Shown: positions 7,648 through 15,380 of the stretch, one piece after another
Position numbering within the stretch: the first letter of the stretch is position 1
Layout of the letters: each line of letters starts with the position of its first letter
Assembly (NCBI RefSeq): GCF_001905145.1
Contig: NZ_LWLB01000016.1
Location: 1-41,781, forward strand
Reading direction: 5' to 3'
Length of the DNA stretch: 41,781 nucleotides
DNA from: Nocardiopsis sp. TSRI0078
GTDB taxonomy: Bacteria > Actinomycetota > Actinomycetes > Streptosporangiales > Streptosporangiaceae
Made by a program: the position numbers and the translations under genes
Notes under the pieces: model-generated
What the model saw: only the letters and a program-made list of their open reading frames with translations
The model's database searches: none
Told to the model about the DNA's origin: nothing

Positions 7648-7707
7648 CTACGTGCGAGCGGCCGACGGGAGCGTCGGCTGGCTAAACACGTGATAGCGGC
7701 GGATCAT
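7648..7707 (-). CDS. Putative leader peptide of the chorismate mutase attenuator
   Basis: 19 codons: MIRRYHVFSQPTLPSAART, then TAG. Tyr is TAT and Phe is TTT, both rare in a genome that uses TAC and TTC almost exclusively. Positions 5 and 8 would let ribosomes stall when charged tRNA-Tyr or tRNA-Phe is short. RNA of codons 11-13 (GCCGACG, 7678-7672) can pair either with 7667-7661 or with an identical CGTCGGC copy at 7633-7627 just before the terminator, giving alternative folds. There is an AGGA 8 bases upstream, which also forms part of a -10 box, so translation may be leaderless. No longer reading frame explains this stretch. The function is inferred from arrangement and codon choice. Confidence 0.6.
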   Translation of the reverse strand: MIRRYHVFSQPTLPSAART

Positions 7708-7714
7708 GCCGATG

Positions 7715-7720
7715 ATCCTA
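7715..7720 (-). promoter_or_regulatory. -10 box for the chorismate mutase leader
   Basis: TAGGAT on the minus strand, seven bases before the leader ATG at 7707, so the transcript would begin at or next to the AUG. The -35 region (about 7738-7743) is poor. Confidence 0.45.
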
Positions 7721-7807
7721 CCGGAACCGCCGCCGGGAACGCCACGGCGCGCCCGGGAAGGTCTTCTCTCCGTCCGCGTGGAGGGGGTGTCCGCTGGTCG
7801 TCCGCGG

Positions 7808-8497
7808 TCAGCCGTCCTGGGACCCGGACACGTCCTGGGCGCCGGGCACGCTGACCTGGATCATGAGGGCGGTCGCCTCGGCGGTGACCTCCCCGTGGGC
7901 GCGGATCCGTCCGGCCACGAAGACCTTGCGCCCCTCCACCCGCTCCACCCACGAGGTGACCTCCAGCGGGGTGAACAGCGGTGTGGGCCTGCGGTAGTCC
8001 ACGTTCAGGTTGGCGGTGAGCCCGGGCGCGGTCTCGACGGCGGAGACGCTGCCGACGGCCTGGTCGAGCAGGGCCGCGATCCAGCCGCCGTGCACGAGAC
8101 CGGGCGGGCCCTGGTAGACGGTGTTGAGGGTGACCTCGCCGCGCAGGCCCTCGGGGGTGCGCTCCAGCAGGAGAGGCGGAGCGGCGGGATTGGTGTCGCC
8201 GGCGACGATGTTGGTGATGGTGCCGAACTCGGTGTCGCCGGACTGGAGGTCGCGCTGGACCATGGTGCCGATCTGGCGCCGGGCGACGTTCAGCCCGTCG
8301 GTGAGGCCCTCGACGGTGGAGGCGGCCTCGGCGAGGGTGTCGGCGTCGGCCTCGGTGTTGGCGACGGCGTCGAGAAGCTCGTGGACACGGGCCACGAGGG
8401 AGCGGAGCTCAGCGGGGATCTGGGCCTGCTCGACCACCGGGAGGCCGAAGGCGCGGGGGTCGGGGCGCTCGGCTACCGATTGCGTGTTGACCGTCAT
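7808..8497 (-). CDS. PaaI-type (4HBT, hotdog-fold) acyl-CoA thioesterase
   Basis: 229 residues. The C-terminal half (about 108-225) is a hotdog domain with LVHGGWIAALLDQAVG (His136-Gly-Gly, Asp145 on the hotdog helix), followed by TANLNVDYRRPTPL and a closing strand. This is the pattern of PaaI/YdiI-type thioesterases that hydrolyse acyl- or aryl-CoA. The N-terminal 100 residues form a helical extension of unknown role. Start is the ATG at 8497 with GAGGA close upstream. A 17-bp palindrome covers its likely -10 box, so it is probably controlled by a TetR-type repressor encoded elsewhere. The substrate cannot be assigned. Confidence 0.82.
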   Translation of the reverse strand: MTVNTQSVAERPDPRAFGLPVVEQAQIPAELRSLVARVHELLDAVANTEADADTLAEAASTVEGLTDGLNVARRQIGTMVQRDLQSGDTEFGTITNIVAGDTNPAAPPLLLERTPEGLRGEVTLNTVYQGPPGLVHGGWIAALLDQAVGSVSAVETAPGLTANLNVDYRRPTPLFTPLEVTSWVERVEGRKVFVAGRIRAHGEVTAEATALMIQVSVPGAQDVSGSQDG

Positions 8498-8555
8498 GTG
8501 TTCCTCGTCGGATCGGCGTGTGCACGGGCGGCTGGGGGCACCACCACCGAACCGA

Positions 8556-8572
8556 ATCCTACTCGGTAGTAT
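8556..8572. promoter_or_regulatory. Palindromic operator over the thioesterase -10 box
   Basis: ATCCTACTCGGTAGTAT: AT and CTAC/GTAG arms are symmetrical about TCG (six of eight pairs match). On the minus strand its left part is TAGGAT (8561-8556), a good -10 box, 59 bases before the thioesterase ATG. A repressor bound here would cover the promoter; the size and symmetry fit the TetR family. Confidence 0.5.
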
Positions 8573-8643
8573 TCCGCCTCGCCTGGCCAGGGCGGTGCGC
8601 TCCCCGTCACACGGGACGGAGACGGGGAGCACGGGCGGCGCCG

Positions 8644-9081
8644 TCAGCCCAGCTCACGCACCATGTGCAGGTGCGGGATCCCGGCGTCCAGGAACTCCTC
8701 GCCGTGAGCGGTGTACCCCAGCTGCGCGTAGAAGCCCAGCGCGTGCGTCTGCGCGTGCAGCTCCACCGTTCCCAGCCCGCGCTCGCGGGCGCGCTCCTCC
8801 ACCGCGCGGACCAGCGCGGCGCCGGTGCCGTTGCCGCGCCCCTTGGGCAGGACCGCCAGGCGTCCGAGGAGGCCCACTCCGCCGCCCAGGTCCACCAGGC
8901 GCACCGTTCCCACGGGGACACCGCCGTCCAGGGCGAGGAGGTGGTCGGCGGTGGCGTCGCGCGCGTCCCACTCCTCCTCGACGGGCACCTGCTGCTCGGC
9001 GACGAACACGGCTCCCCGGATGACGAACACTGCGGCACGGTCGCGCTCGTCCCGTGCCAGGCGGATCTCGGTCGTAGTCAT
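8644..9081 (-). CDS. GNAT family N-acetyltransferase (ElaA-like)
   Basis: 145 residues. The GNAT core is visible: FVIRGAVFVAEQQVPVEEEWD at the N-terminus (typical of ElaA-like members), strand 4 GLLGRLAVLPKGRGNGTGAAL with the acetyl-CoA pyrophosphate loop at about 80-88, and LHAQTHALGFYAQLGYTAHG (motif B). A small-molecule or protein acetyltransferase of unknown substrate. Start is the ATG at 9081. Divergent from the AraC regulator at 9277, with 195 bp between. Confidence 0.85.
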   Translation of the reverse strand: MTTTEIRLARDERDRAAVFVIRGAVFVAEQQVPVEEEWDARDATADHLLALDGGVPVGTVRLVDLGGGVGLLGRLAVLPKGRGNGTGAALVRAVEERARERGLGTVELHAQTHALGFYAQLGYTAHGEEFLDAGIPHLHMVRELG

Positions 9082-9276
9082 GCCCGCAGGTTAGCCCGCC
9101 GCCCGACCGCTCCCGCCCCACGGGTGGACCCGGACGCCCCCTCGGAAAACCCATGGGCAGTCCGCGGGGCCCGCGCGGGGCGGCGGGGCGCTGCGCGAAG
9201 GGCACTCGGCGGGAGGGCGGGGCGCCGGGGCGCGGCCGGATCCCTCGGCGGCGCTGCCTAACCTGGAGGTATGGGC

Positions 9277-10128
9277 ATGCCCGGAGACGTCCACCCCGAG
9301 GTCGAGGACCCCGGCGCGGAGCACGCGCGCTACTGGCGCTTCTCCGGGCTGCCCGAGACCGAGCTCCTCACCGCGCGCTTCGTCACCACCGCGTTCACCC
9401 GGCACACCCACCCCACCTACACCATCGGGGTGATCACCAACGGCGTCGAGGAGTACTCGCACGCCCGGGGCCGGGAGCGGGTGGGCCCCGGCGGGTTGGC
9501 GGTGGTGGGCCCCGGGGAGGTGCACACCGGTCACGCGGGGGTTCCCGAGGGCTGGGGCTACCGGGTGTTCTACCCCTCCCCCGACGTGGTGACCGGCATC
9601 GCCCGCGAACTGGGGATGCGGGGCACCCCCGGGTTCACCGAGTCCGGTATCCACGCGCCCGAGGCCGCCCGGGTGCTGGCCACCGCGCACATGGCCGCCG
9701 AGCGCGGGGACCGGCTGGCCTCCTCCTCCCTCGCGCGGCAGGGGCTGGGCATGCTGCTGCGCTCCCACGGACGCGAGCGGGTGCCCGACCCGCTCCGGCG
9801 CACCGCCCGCCCCGAGGTGGAGCGGGCCCGGCGGCTCCTCGCCGAGCGCCTGGTGGATCCGCCCACCCTGGAGGAGCTCGCCTCCCGGCTGGGCATCGGG
9901 CCCTTCGCGCTGTCCCGTGCCTTCCGGGCCGTGCACGGGCTGCCGCCGCACGCCTACCTCAACCAGCTGCGGGTGGAGCGGGCGAGGGCGCTGCTCGCCT
10001 CCGGCCGCCGGGCGGGCGAGGTCGCCGTGGAGGTCGGTTTCGCCGACCAGCCGCACCTGACCCGCCACTTCAAGCGCCACCTCGGGGTGCCGCCCGGCGC
10101 CTACCAGCGCGCCCTGCTGTCCTCGTGA
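9277..10128 (+). CDS. AraC family transcriptional regulator
   Basis: 283 residues from the ATG at 9277 (GGAGG at 9265-9269, good spacing; the ATG at 9271 is too near the ribosome site). The N-terminal half is a cupin-like sensor domain (HTHPTYTIGVITNG, GPGEVHTGHAG). The C-terminal 100 residues are a double helix-turn-helix: LEELASRLGIGPFALSRAFR and AGEVAVEVGFADQPHLTRHF. It lies 109 bp upstream of azlCD in the same direction. Regulators of this type often sit beside azlCD, so it probably controls amino acid export; the ligand is unknown. Confidence 0.88.
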   Translation: MPGDVHPEVEDPGAEHARYWRFSGLPETELLTARFVTTAFTRHTHPTYTIGVITNGVEEYSHARGRERVGPGGLAVVGPGEVHTGHAGVPEGWGYRVFYPSPDVVTGIARELGMRGTPGFTESGIHAPEAARVLATAHMAAERGDRLASSSLARQGLGMLLRSHGRERVPDPLRRTARPEVERARRLLAERLVDPPTLEELASRLGIGPFALSRAFRAVHGLPPHAYLNQLRVERARALLASGRRAGEVAVEVGFADQPHLTRHFKRHLGVPPGAYQRALLSS

Positions 10129-10224
10129 GGCCCCTCCGCTCCGGACGGGGCGGGCGGGAACACGGCCGTGCGCGGGCCGCCGGGGCGGGCAAGAACGTTC
10201 AAGACGCCGGGCGGCCCCTCCGCC

Positions 10225-10230
10225 TAGCGT
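10225..10230 (+). promoter_or_regulatory. -10 box for a leaderless azlCD transcript
   Basis: TAGCGT is followed by seven bases and then the GTG start of azlC at 10238, and no Shine-Dalgarno sequence is present. This is the layout of leaderless actinobacterial mRNAs. A GAACGTTC palindrome lies at 10193-10200, in the range where a regulator could bind. Confidence 0.5.
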
Positions 10231-10237
10231 CGGGCGC

Positions 10238-11041
10238 GTGAAAACCTTCTCTCTCCTTCGTTCGCCGGTGGTGCGCGACAGCATGGGGATCGGCGTCGCC
10301 GTGGGCGCCGCCGGCCTGGCCTTTGGCACCGCGTCCGTGACCGCCGGACTGTCCCCGGCGCAGTCCGTCTTCCTGAGCCTGTTCATGTTCACCGGGGCCT
10401 CCCAGTTCGCCCTGGTCGGGGTGGTCGCCGGAGGCGGCAGCCTGGTCGCGGGAGCGCTGGGGGCACTGCTCCTGGGCGCCCGCAACACCCTGTACGGGCT
10501 GCGCCTGGCGGACGTGCTGGGCTGGAGGGGCGCGCGGCGGGCGCTGGCCGCGCACGGGGTGATCGACGAGACCGCGGCAGTGACCCTGGTCCAGCCGGAC
10601 CGGGAGTCGGCACGCACCGCGTTCGTGACGACCTACGCGGTGCTGGGCGGTTTCTGGGTGTCCACGACCCTGGTCGGCGCGCTGGCCACGGAGCGGGTGA
10701 GCGACGTCAGCGCGTTCGGGCTGGACGCGGTGGGCCCGGCGATCTTCCTGGGGCTGCTGTGGCCCCGCCTGCGCGAGGGCGGCGGCCGTACCTGGCTGAT
10801 CGCGCTCCTCGGCGCGGGACTCGCCTTGGCCGCGACGCCGCTGCTTCCCTCCGGCGTCCCGGTCCTGCTCGCGGCCTCGGCCGCGCTGGTCGCTCTCATC
10901 GGCCCCGACACCGGAGCAAACGCCCCGGCCGGATCCTCCGGTGCCCCGCCCCGCGGGGCGGGGTCCGCGTCCGGCCCCGGGGAGAGCCGGCCTGAGGGGA
11001 CACCGTCCGAGGAGGGCCTGCGCAAGGGGGTCCGGCCGTGA
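10238..11041 (+). CDS. azlC: AzlC family branched-chain amino acid exporter subunit
   Basis: 267 residues, GTG start. AzlC signature features: GIGVAVGAAGLAFG, then FTGASQFALVGVV and LGALLLGARNTLYGL, HGVIDETAAV, and several later hydrophobic helices. The C-terminal 45 residues are a disordered Gly/Pro/Ser-rich tail. With AzlD it forms a membrane exporter for branched-chain amino acids or similar compounds. The stop codon overlaps the azlD start (GTGA), which implies coupled translation. Confidence 0.9.
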   Translation: MKTFSLLRSPVVRDSMGIGVAVGAAGLAFGTASVTAGLSPAQSVFLSLFMFTGASQFALVGVVAGGGSLVAGALGALLLGARNTLYGLRLADVLGWRGARRALAAHGVIDETAAVTLVQPDRESARTAFVTTYAVLGGFWVSTTLVGALATERVSDVSAFGLDAVGPAIFLGLLWPRLREGGGRTWLIALLGAGLALAATPLLPSGVPVLLAASAALVALIGPDTGANAPAGSSGAPPRGAGSASGPGESRPEGTPSEEGLRKGVRP

Positions 11042-11355
11042 CTCTGTGGATCGCGCTCATCGCCACCGCCGCGGGCTGCTACCTGCTCAAGTACGCGGGC
11101 CTGGCCGCGCCCCGGCGGCTCCTGGAAGACCCGCGGCTGCGCCGGTTCGCCACCGCCGTACCCATCGCGCTGCTGGCCGCGCTGATCGCGGTGGAGGCCC
11201 TGCGCGGTGAGGGGCAGGCGCTGGTCTGGGACACCGCCAGGATGAGCGGCCTGGGCGCCGCCGTCCTCGCCCTGGTCCTGCGCGCGCCCTTCCTCGTCGT
11301 GATCGTCGCCGCCGCGGCCACGACGGCGGGTCTGCGCGCCCTCGGCGTCGGCTGA
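11038..11355 (+). CDS. azlD: AzlD family transport subunit
   Basis: 105 residues with about four hydrophobic helices, typical AzlD length: WIALIATAAGCYLLKYAGL, then FATAVPIALLAALIAVEALR, and LGAAVLALVLRAPFLVVIVA, ending ALGVG. Partner of AzlC, overlapping it by four bases (GTGA at 11038-11041). Confidence 0.9.
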   Translation: MTLWIALIATAAGCYLLKYAGLAAPRRLLEDPRLRRFATAVPIALLAALIAVEALRGEGQALVWDTARMSGLGAAVLALVLRAPFLVVIVAAAATTAGLRALGVG

Positions 11356-11381
11356 ACACTCGGGGGGCCGCCCGCGACCCC

Positions 11382-11415
11382 GTCTGGGAGGCCGCCGCGC
11401 CGCGGTCTCCCGGAC
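11382..11415 (+). terminator. Terminator of the azlCD operon
   Basis: GTCTGGGAGGCC (11382-11393) pairs with GGTCTCCCGGAC (11404-11415) over 12 positions including two G-U pairs; it lies 27 bases after the azlD stop. Confidence 0.6.
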
Positions 11416-11489
11416 GGAGCCCGGTCCCGGCGGCCTCCGCGCCCCCTCCGCCGACGGCCTGCGGCCGTCCACAGGCCGGTGCCCCGTCC

Positions 11490-11518
11490 TTGACCGGCCC
11501 GGGGCGGGCTGTCAAAGT
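11490..11518 (+). promoter_or_regulatory. Candidate promoter of the ThDP enzyme gene
   Basis: TTGACC (11490-11495), a 17-base spacer, and CAAAGT (11513-11518), giving a start of transcription about 85 bp before the ATG. TTGAC and GTCAA also form an inverted pair around the spacer. Confidence 0.4.
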
Positions 11519-11609
11519 CGGCCGCATACGCCCGGACGCGCCGCATACCGGTGCGCCGCGCCCTGAGGCACCGCGTGGACCTTGCGACGATGGAAGGAAC
11601 TCCACCCCC

Positions 11610-13289
11610 ATGGACACAGCCGCCGACCGCCCCCGACCGCCCACCGACACCGCCGCGCACGCGGTGGTGGACGTCCTGTCCGCGGCCGGGATCAGACGGT
11701 GCTACACCGTTCCCGGCGAGAGCTTCCTGGAGCTCGCCGACGCGATCGACCAGCATCCGCGCATGCAGCTGGTCTCCACACGGCACGAGAACGGCGCCGG
11801 GTTCATGGCCGAGGCCGAGGCCAAGCTCACCGGTGTCCCGGCGGTGGCCGCGGCCACCCGGGGGCCGGGAGCGTCCAACCTGGCGGTGGGCGTGCACACC
11901 GCCATGCAGGACTCCACCCCCATGGTCGTGTTCCTGGGCCAGGCCGAGACCGACCGGCTGGGCAGGGAGGCCTTCCAGGAGGTGGACCTCACCGCGTTCT
12001 ACGCGCCCATCACCAAGTGGTCCACCACCGTGCACCGGGCCGACCGACTCGCGGAGACCACCGCACGGGCGCTGCGCGTGGCCACCACCGGGCGGCCCGG
12101 TCCGGTCGCCATCGCGGTGCCCGGCGACCTGTTCGGCCGGCGGGTGGGGGCCCAGGATCCGCCGGAGCCGCACGTGGTGCCGCGCCCCGTCCTGGGCGAG
12201 GCGGCCCGGGACCGGCTGGCGACCTGGCTGGCCAGGGCGGTACGCCCGGTGATCATCGCGGGGGGCGGCGCACGCGCGGCCCGCGAGGACCTCGTCCGGG
12301 TCGCCGAGCGCTTCAACACCGGCGTGTACGCGGCCTGGAGGCGCCAGGACGTGTTCCCCAACGACCACCCGCTCTACCTCGGCCACCTGGGGCTGGGGTG
12401 CCCTCCCCCGGTGCTGAACGCACTGTCGGAGGCCGACGCGGTCCTGGTCGTCGGGTGTCGGATGAGTGAGACCACCACGCAGGGGTACCGGCTGCCCGAA
12501 CCGGGCCCGCACGTACGGGTCGCGCAGATCGACATCGATCCCGGACAGGTGGGGGCCACAGCCGACCTGTGGTTCGGCGCGGTCGCCGACGCCGGGGAGG
12601 CCCTGCGCGAGCTGGCCGCCGCCCCGGTGCAGGCGCCCTACCGGGACTGGAGTTCGGCGCGGCGGACGTGGGTGGACACCGCCACCGTGCCGCCCCAGGC
12701 GTCCGAGGGCACCGGTTCCCGGCTGCACCCGTGGGCGGTGGTCGCGGGGATGCGCGCGGCGCTGCCCGAGGACGCGCTGATCACCAACGACGCGGGCAAC
12801 TTCGCCTCCTTCCTGCACCGGGGCTGGTGGTTCCGGCACCCCCGCACCCAGTTGGCGCCGACCAGCGGGGCCATGGGCTACGCCGTACCCGCCGCGGTGG
12901 CGGCCAAGATCGCCGCCCCGGACCGGACGGTGGTGGCGGTGGCCGGTGACGGCGGCACCCTGATGACCGGGCAGGAGCTGGAGACCGCGGTGCGCATGGG
13001 CGCGCCGATCACCGTGGTGGTGTTCCAGAACGGGCTGTACGGCACGATCGCCATGCACCAGGCCCGCGAGCTGGGCCGGATCGCGGGGACCCGGATCAGC
13101 GGGCCGCTGGACCTGGCCGGGTTCGCCCGTTCGCTGGGGGCGCGGGGCGCGACCGTGCACACCCGGGAGGAGCTGGAGAAGGCGCTGGCGGAGTCGGTGG
13201 AGGCGGACCTGCCCACCCTGGTCGACGTACGGACGGATCCGGAGGTGATCAGCCCGTCCGCCACCCTGTCCGGCCTGCTGGGCGGCTGA
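11610..13289 (+). CDS. Thiamine diphosphate-dependent enzyme, acetolactate synthase-like
   Basis: 559 residues. Three-domain ThDP architecture: the PYR domain with catalytic Glu37 in YTVPGESFLELADAI, a central domain (about 200-330) with RPVIIAGGGARAA, and the PP domain with GDG446-448...Asn474 (ThDP/Mg motif, 25 residues to Asn) and FQNGLYGTIAMHQ. Closest by eye to the catalytic subunits of acetolactate synthase or related carboligases of the TPP_enzyme family. No ACT-domain regulatory subunit (ilvN) is next to it, and it lies apart from ilvC/leu genes, so a specialised 2-oxo-acid decarboxylase or carboligase role is possible. ATG at 11610 follows GGAAGGAA. It is convergent with the LysR gene. 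Confidence 0.82.
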   Translation: MDTAADRPRPPTDTAAHAVVDVLSAAGIRRCYTVPGESFLELADAIDQHPRMQLVSTRHENGAGFMAEAEAKLTGVPAVAAATRGPGASNLAVGVHTAMQDSTPMVVFLGQAETDRLGREAFQEVDLTAFYAPITKWSTTVHRADRLAETTARALRVATTGRPGPVAIAVPGDLFGRRVGAQDPPEPHVVPRPVLGEAARDRLATWLARAVRPVIIAGGGARAAREDLVRVAERFNTGVYAAWRRQDVFPNDHPLYLGHLGLGCPPPVLNALSEADAVLVVGCRMSETTTQGYRLPEPGPHVRVAQIDIDPGQVGATADLWFGAVADAGEALRELAAAPVQAPYRDWSSARRTWVDTATVPPQASEGTGSRLHPWAVVAGMRAALPEDALITNDAGNFASFLHRGWWFRHPRTQLAPTSGAMGYAVPAAVAAKIAAPDRTVVAVAGDGGTLMTGQELETAVRMGAPITVVVFQNGLYGTIAMHQARELGRIAGTRISGPLDLAGFARSLGARGATVHTREELEKALAESVEADLPTLVDVRTDPEVISPSATLSGLLGG

Positions 13290-13322
13290 GGAGGCGCGAC
13301 CGCCGCCCGCGGCGGCCTCCTC
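13288..13322 (+). terminator. Terminator of the ThDP enzyme gene
   Basis: GAGGAGG pairs with CCTCCTC and CCGCC with GGCGG, around a six-base loop with one 5-base bulge. It begins at the stop codon. Confidence 0.6.
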
Positions 13323-13325
13323 GGC

Positions 13326-13349
13326 CCCTCCGCGGAGCCCCGCGGAGGG
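13326..13349 (-). terminator. Terminator of the LysR gene
   Basis: CCCTCCGCGG/CCGCGGAGGG, ten perfect pairs with a 4-base loop, directly next to the LysR stop at 13350. Confidence 0.7.
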
Positions 13350-14255
13350 TCAGTCCCCGTAGGCGGCGGCCGCCTCGCGCAGGGCGCGGACGGTGGCGCG
13401 GATCCCCGGCCGCCGGGAGGCGTCGGTGCGCCAGAACACGTACACCTGGCGCACCAGCGCGGGCTGCACGGGCACCACCCGTACGCCCTCCGGCAGGGGT
13501 CCGCGCCCCAGGCGGGGCATGACGGCGGCACCGATCCCGGCGGCGATGAGCGCCATCTTGGTCTGGTGCTCCTCCACGTTGTGGATGATGGTGGGCTCGC
13601 CTCCGCGCGCCCGGATCATGCCGTGCAGCCAGTCGTCGCAGACCGATCCGCGCGACCAGCTGATCCAGGGCAGGTCGAGGATCTCCTCCGGGGCGAGGAT
13701 CTCGCGGTGGGCGAGGGGGTGGTCGGCGGGCAGGGCGATGTCCCCGACGTCCTCCATGAGCGGGGTACGGCTCATGCCGCTGGGCAGGCTCAGCGGGGCA
13801 CCGACCCAGTCGATGACCATGGCCAGATCGGCGTCCCCCCGGGCCATGGCGGGCACGCTCTCGTGCGGTTCCTCCTCGTGCAGCTCCACGCGCAGGCCGG
13901 GATGGGCCTCGCGCAGGGAGGCGAGCGCGTGCGGGAGGAGTCCGCGCACGGCGGTGGGGGCGGCGGACAGGCGCAGGTGGCCCGTGACGTCGTCGCGGTG
14001 CGCCTCCAGGTCGGCCTCGGCGCGCTGGACCATGGACAGGATCCTGGCGGTGTGCTCGACCAGGAGTTCGGCGGCGTCGGTGAGGCGGACGCCGCGGCCG
14101 TTGCGTTCGACGAGGGGCTGTCCGACCTCGCGTTCGAGTTTGGTGAGCTGCTGGGAGACCGCGGAGTTGGTGACGTGGAGGGCTTCGGCGGCGGCACTGA
14201 GGGAGCCGTGCGCCGCGATGGTGTGGAGGACCCGGAGCCGGTCGACACTGAGCAT
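13350..14255 (-). CDS. LysR family transcriptional regulator
   Basis: 301 residues. The N-terminal winged helix reads RLRVLHTIAAHGSLSAAAEA, then LHVTNSAVSQQLTKLEREVG, the classic LysR DNA-binding helix; the rest is a periplasmic-binding-like effector domain (about 90-295) with LRLSAAPTAVRGLLPHAL and MALIAAGIGAAVMPRL. It is divergent from the EamA exporter with 73 bp between starts. LysR regulators usually control the divergent neighbour, so the exporter is the likely target. The shared region is AT-rich and holds CTTAAG and other weak dyads. Confidence 0.92.
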   Translation of the reverse strand: MLSVDRLRVLHTIAAHGSLSAAAEALHVTNSAVSQQLTKLEREVGQPLVERNGRGVRLTDAAELLVEHTARILSMVQRAEADLEAHRDDVTGHLRLSAAPTAVRGLLPHALASLREAHPGLRVELHEEEPHESVPAMARGDADLAMVIDWVGAPLSLPSGMSRTPLMEDVGDIALPADHPLAHREILAPEEILDLPWISWSRGSVCDDWLHGMIRARGGEPTIIHNVEEHQTKMALIAAGIGAAVMPRLGRGPLPEGVRVVPVQPALVRQVYVFWRTDASRRPGIRATVRALREAAAAYGD

Positions 14256-14328
14256 GTAAGCGACTCTAACTCCAGGCTTAAGAAATACGAAGTAGACCTA
14301 ATACCCCGGCTGGCGCTAGAAACGTCCC

Positions 14329-15306
14329 ATGCCCGCTGTCTCCCCTGTGTCCGCCCCGTCCGGTGCCCCGCGCCGCCTGCGCCCGCTGTCCGACTGGCGT
14401 GCCAAGTTCGTCCTCCTCGCCCTGATCTGGGGCCTGAGCTTCCTCTTCATGAAGGTCGCCGCCGAGGCCCTCTCCCCCATGCAGATCGCCCTCGGGCGCA
14501 TGGTCACCGGGACCGTCCCCCTGCTGGCGGCCCTGCTGCTGCGGGGCGGACGCCTGCCGACCTCACCGCGCCTGTGGGGCCACCTGTTCGTGTCGGCCCT
14601 GCTGCTCAACACGGTCCCCTTCACCCTGTTCGGGTACGCCGCGCACCTGATCCCCTCCGCCCTCATGGGGATCGTGAACGCCTCGACGCCGCTCTTCGGC
14701 GTGGTGTTCTCGATGCTCCTGCTCTCCGACGAGCGCCCCGACCGCGACCGGGTCCTCGGCCTGGGCATCGGCTTCCTGGGCGTGCTCACCGTGTTCGGAG
14801 TGTGGGACTCCCTCGGCGAGGTGTCCGTGGGCGACCGCGACGCCGTGCTCGGCATGCTGTTCGTCGTGGGAGCCACCGCCTGCTACGGGATCGGCACACC
14901 CTACCTGCGCCGCTTCGTGGCGGGCAGCGCGCACGGCGCCCTGGAGCTGAGCACCCTGCAGCTGCTGCTGGGCTCCGTCCCGCTGGCGCTGCTGGTCCCG
15001 GTGCTCACCGAGGCGCCCACGGGCCTGACATGGCAGGTGGTGGTGTCGGTGGGCGTCCTGGGCGCCCTCGGTACCGGCTTCGCCTACGTCCTGCAGTACG
15101 CGATCGTGCGGGAGGCCGGAGCGACCGTGGCGACCACGGTCACCTACGTGGCCCCGGTCGTGGCGATCACCGCCGGAATCGTGCTGATGGGCGAGACCCT
15201 GAGCTGGAACCAGCCGCTGGGCGCGGTGGTCATCATCCTCGGCGCCGCGCTGTGCCAGGGGATGGTCCGCACCCGGTACGTCACCGTGCTCGTGCGGAGA
15301 GGGTGA
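14329..15306 (+). CDS. EamA/DMT superfamily transporter
   Basis: 325 residues with ten predicted membrane helices in two EamA repeats. First repeat: FVLLALIWGLSFLFMKVAAE, VTGTVPLLAALLLR, IPSALMGIVNASTPLFGVVF. Second repeat: VVGATACYGIGTPYLRRFV and VATTVTYVAPVVAITAGIVL with GETLSWNQPLGAVVIILG. Probably a metabolite or amino acid exporter; the substrate is unknown. Likely controlled by the divergent LysR regulator. Confidence 0.88.
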   Translation: MPAVSPVSAPSGAPRRLRPLSDWRAKFVLLALIWGLSFLFMKVAAEALSPMQIALGRMVTGTVPLLAALLLRGGRLPTSPRLWGHLFVSALLLNTVPFTLFGYAAHLIPSALMGIVNASTPLFGVVFSMLLLSDERPDRDRVLGLGIGFLGVLTVFGVWDSLGEVSVGDRDAVLGMLFVVGATACYGIGTPYLRRFVAGSAHGALELSTLQLLLGSVPLALLVPVLTEAPTGLTWQVVVSVGVLGALGTGFAYVLQYAIVREAGATVATTVTYVAPVVAITAGIVLMGETLSWNQPLGAVVIILGAALCQGMVRTRYVTVLVRRG

Positions 15307-15340
15307 CGGCATCGTCCGGGACCGGTCCCGGACGATGCCG
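15307..15340. terminator. Perfect 34-base palindrome, bidirectional terminator
   Basis: CGGCATCGTCCGGGACC followed by its exact reverse complement (17 bp arms). It begins one base after the EamA stop and lies 40 bases from the rluD stop, so it can serve both convergent genes. There is no U-tract. Confidence 0.8.
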
Positions 15341-15380
15341 CCGGGGACGGCCGGTGGCCGACCCCCCGCTCCGGCCGGGT

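Noticed and set aside
10193..10200. GAACGTTC as an SOS (LexA) box
   Set aside because: Actinobacterial LexA boxes need GAAC and GTTC separated by about four bases; here they abut, and azlC is not an SOS gene.
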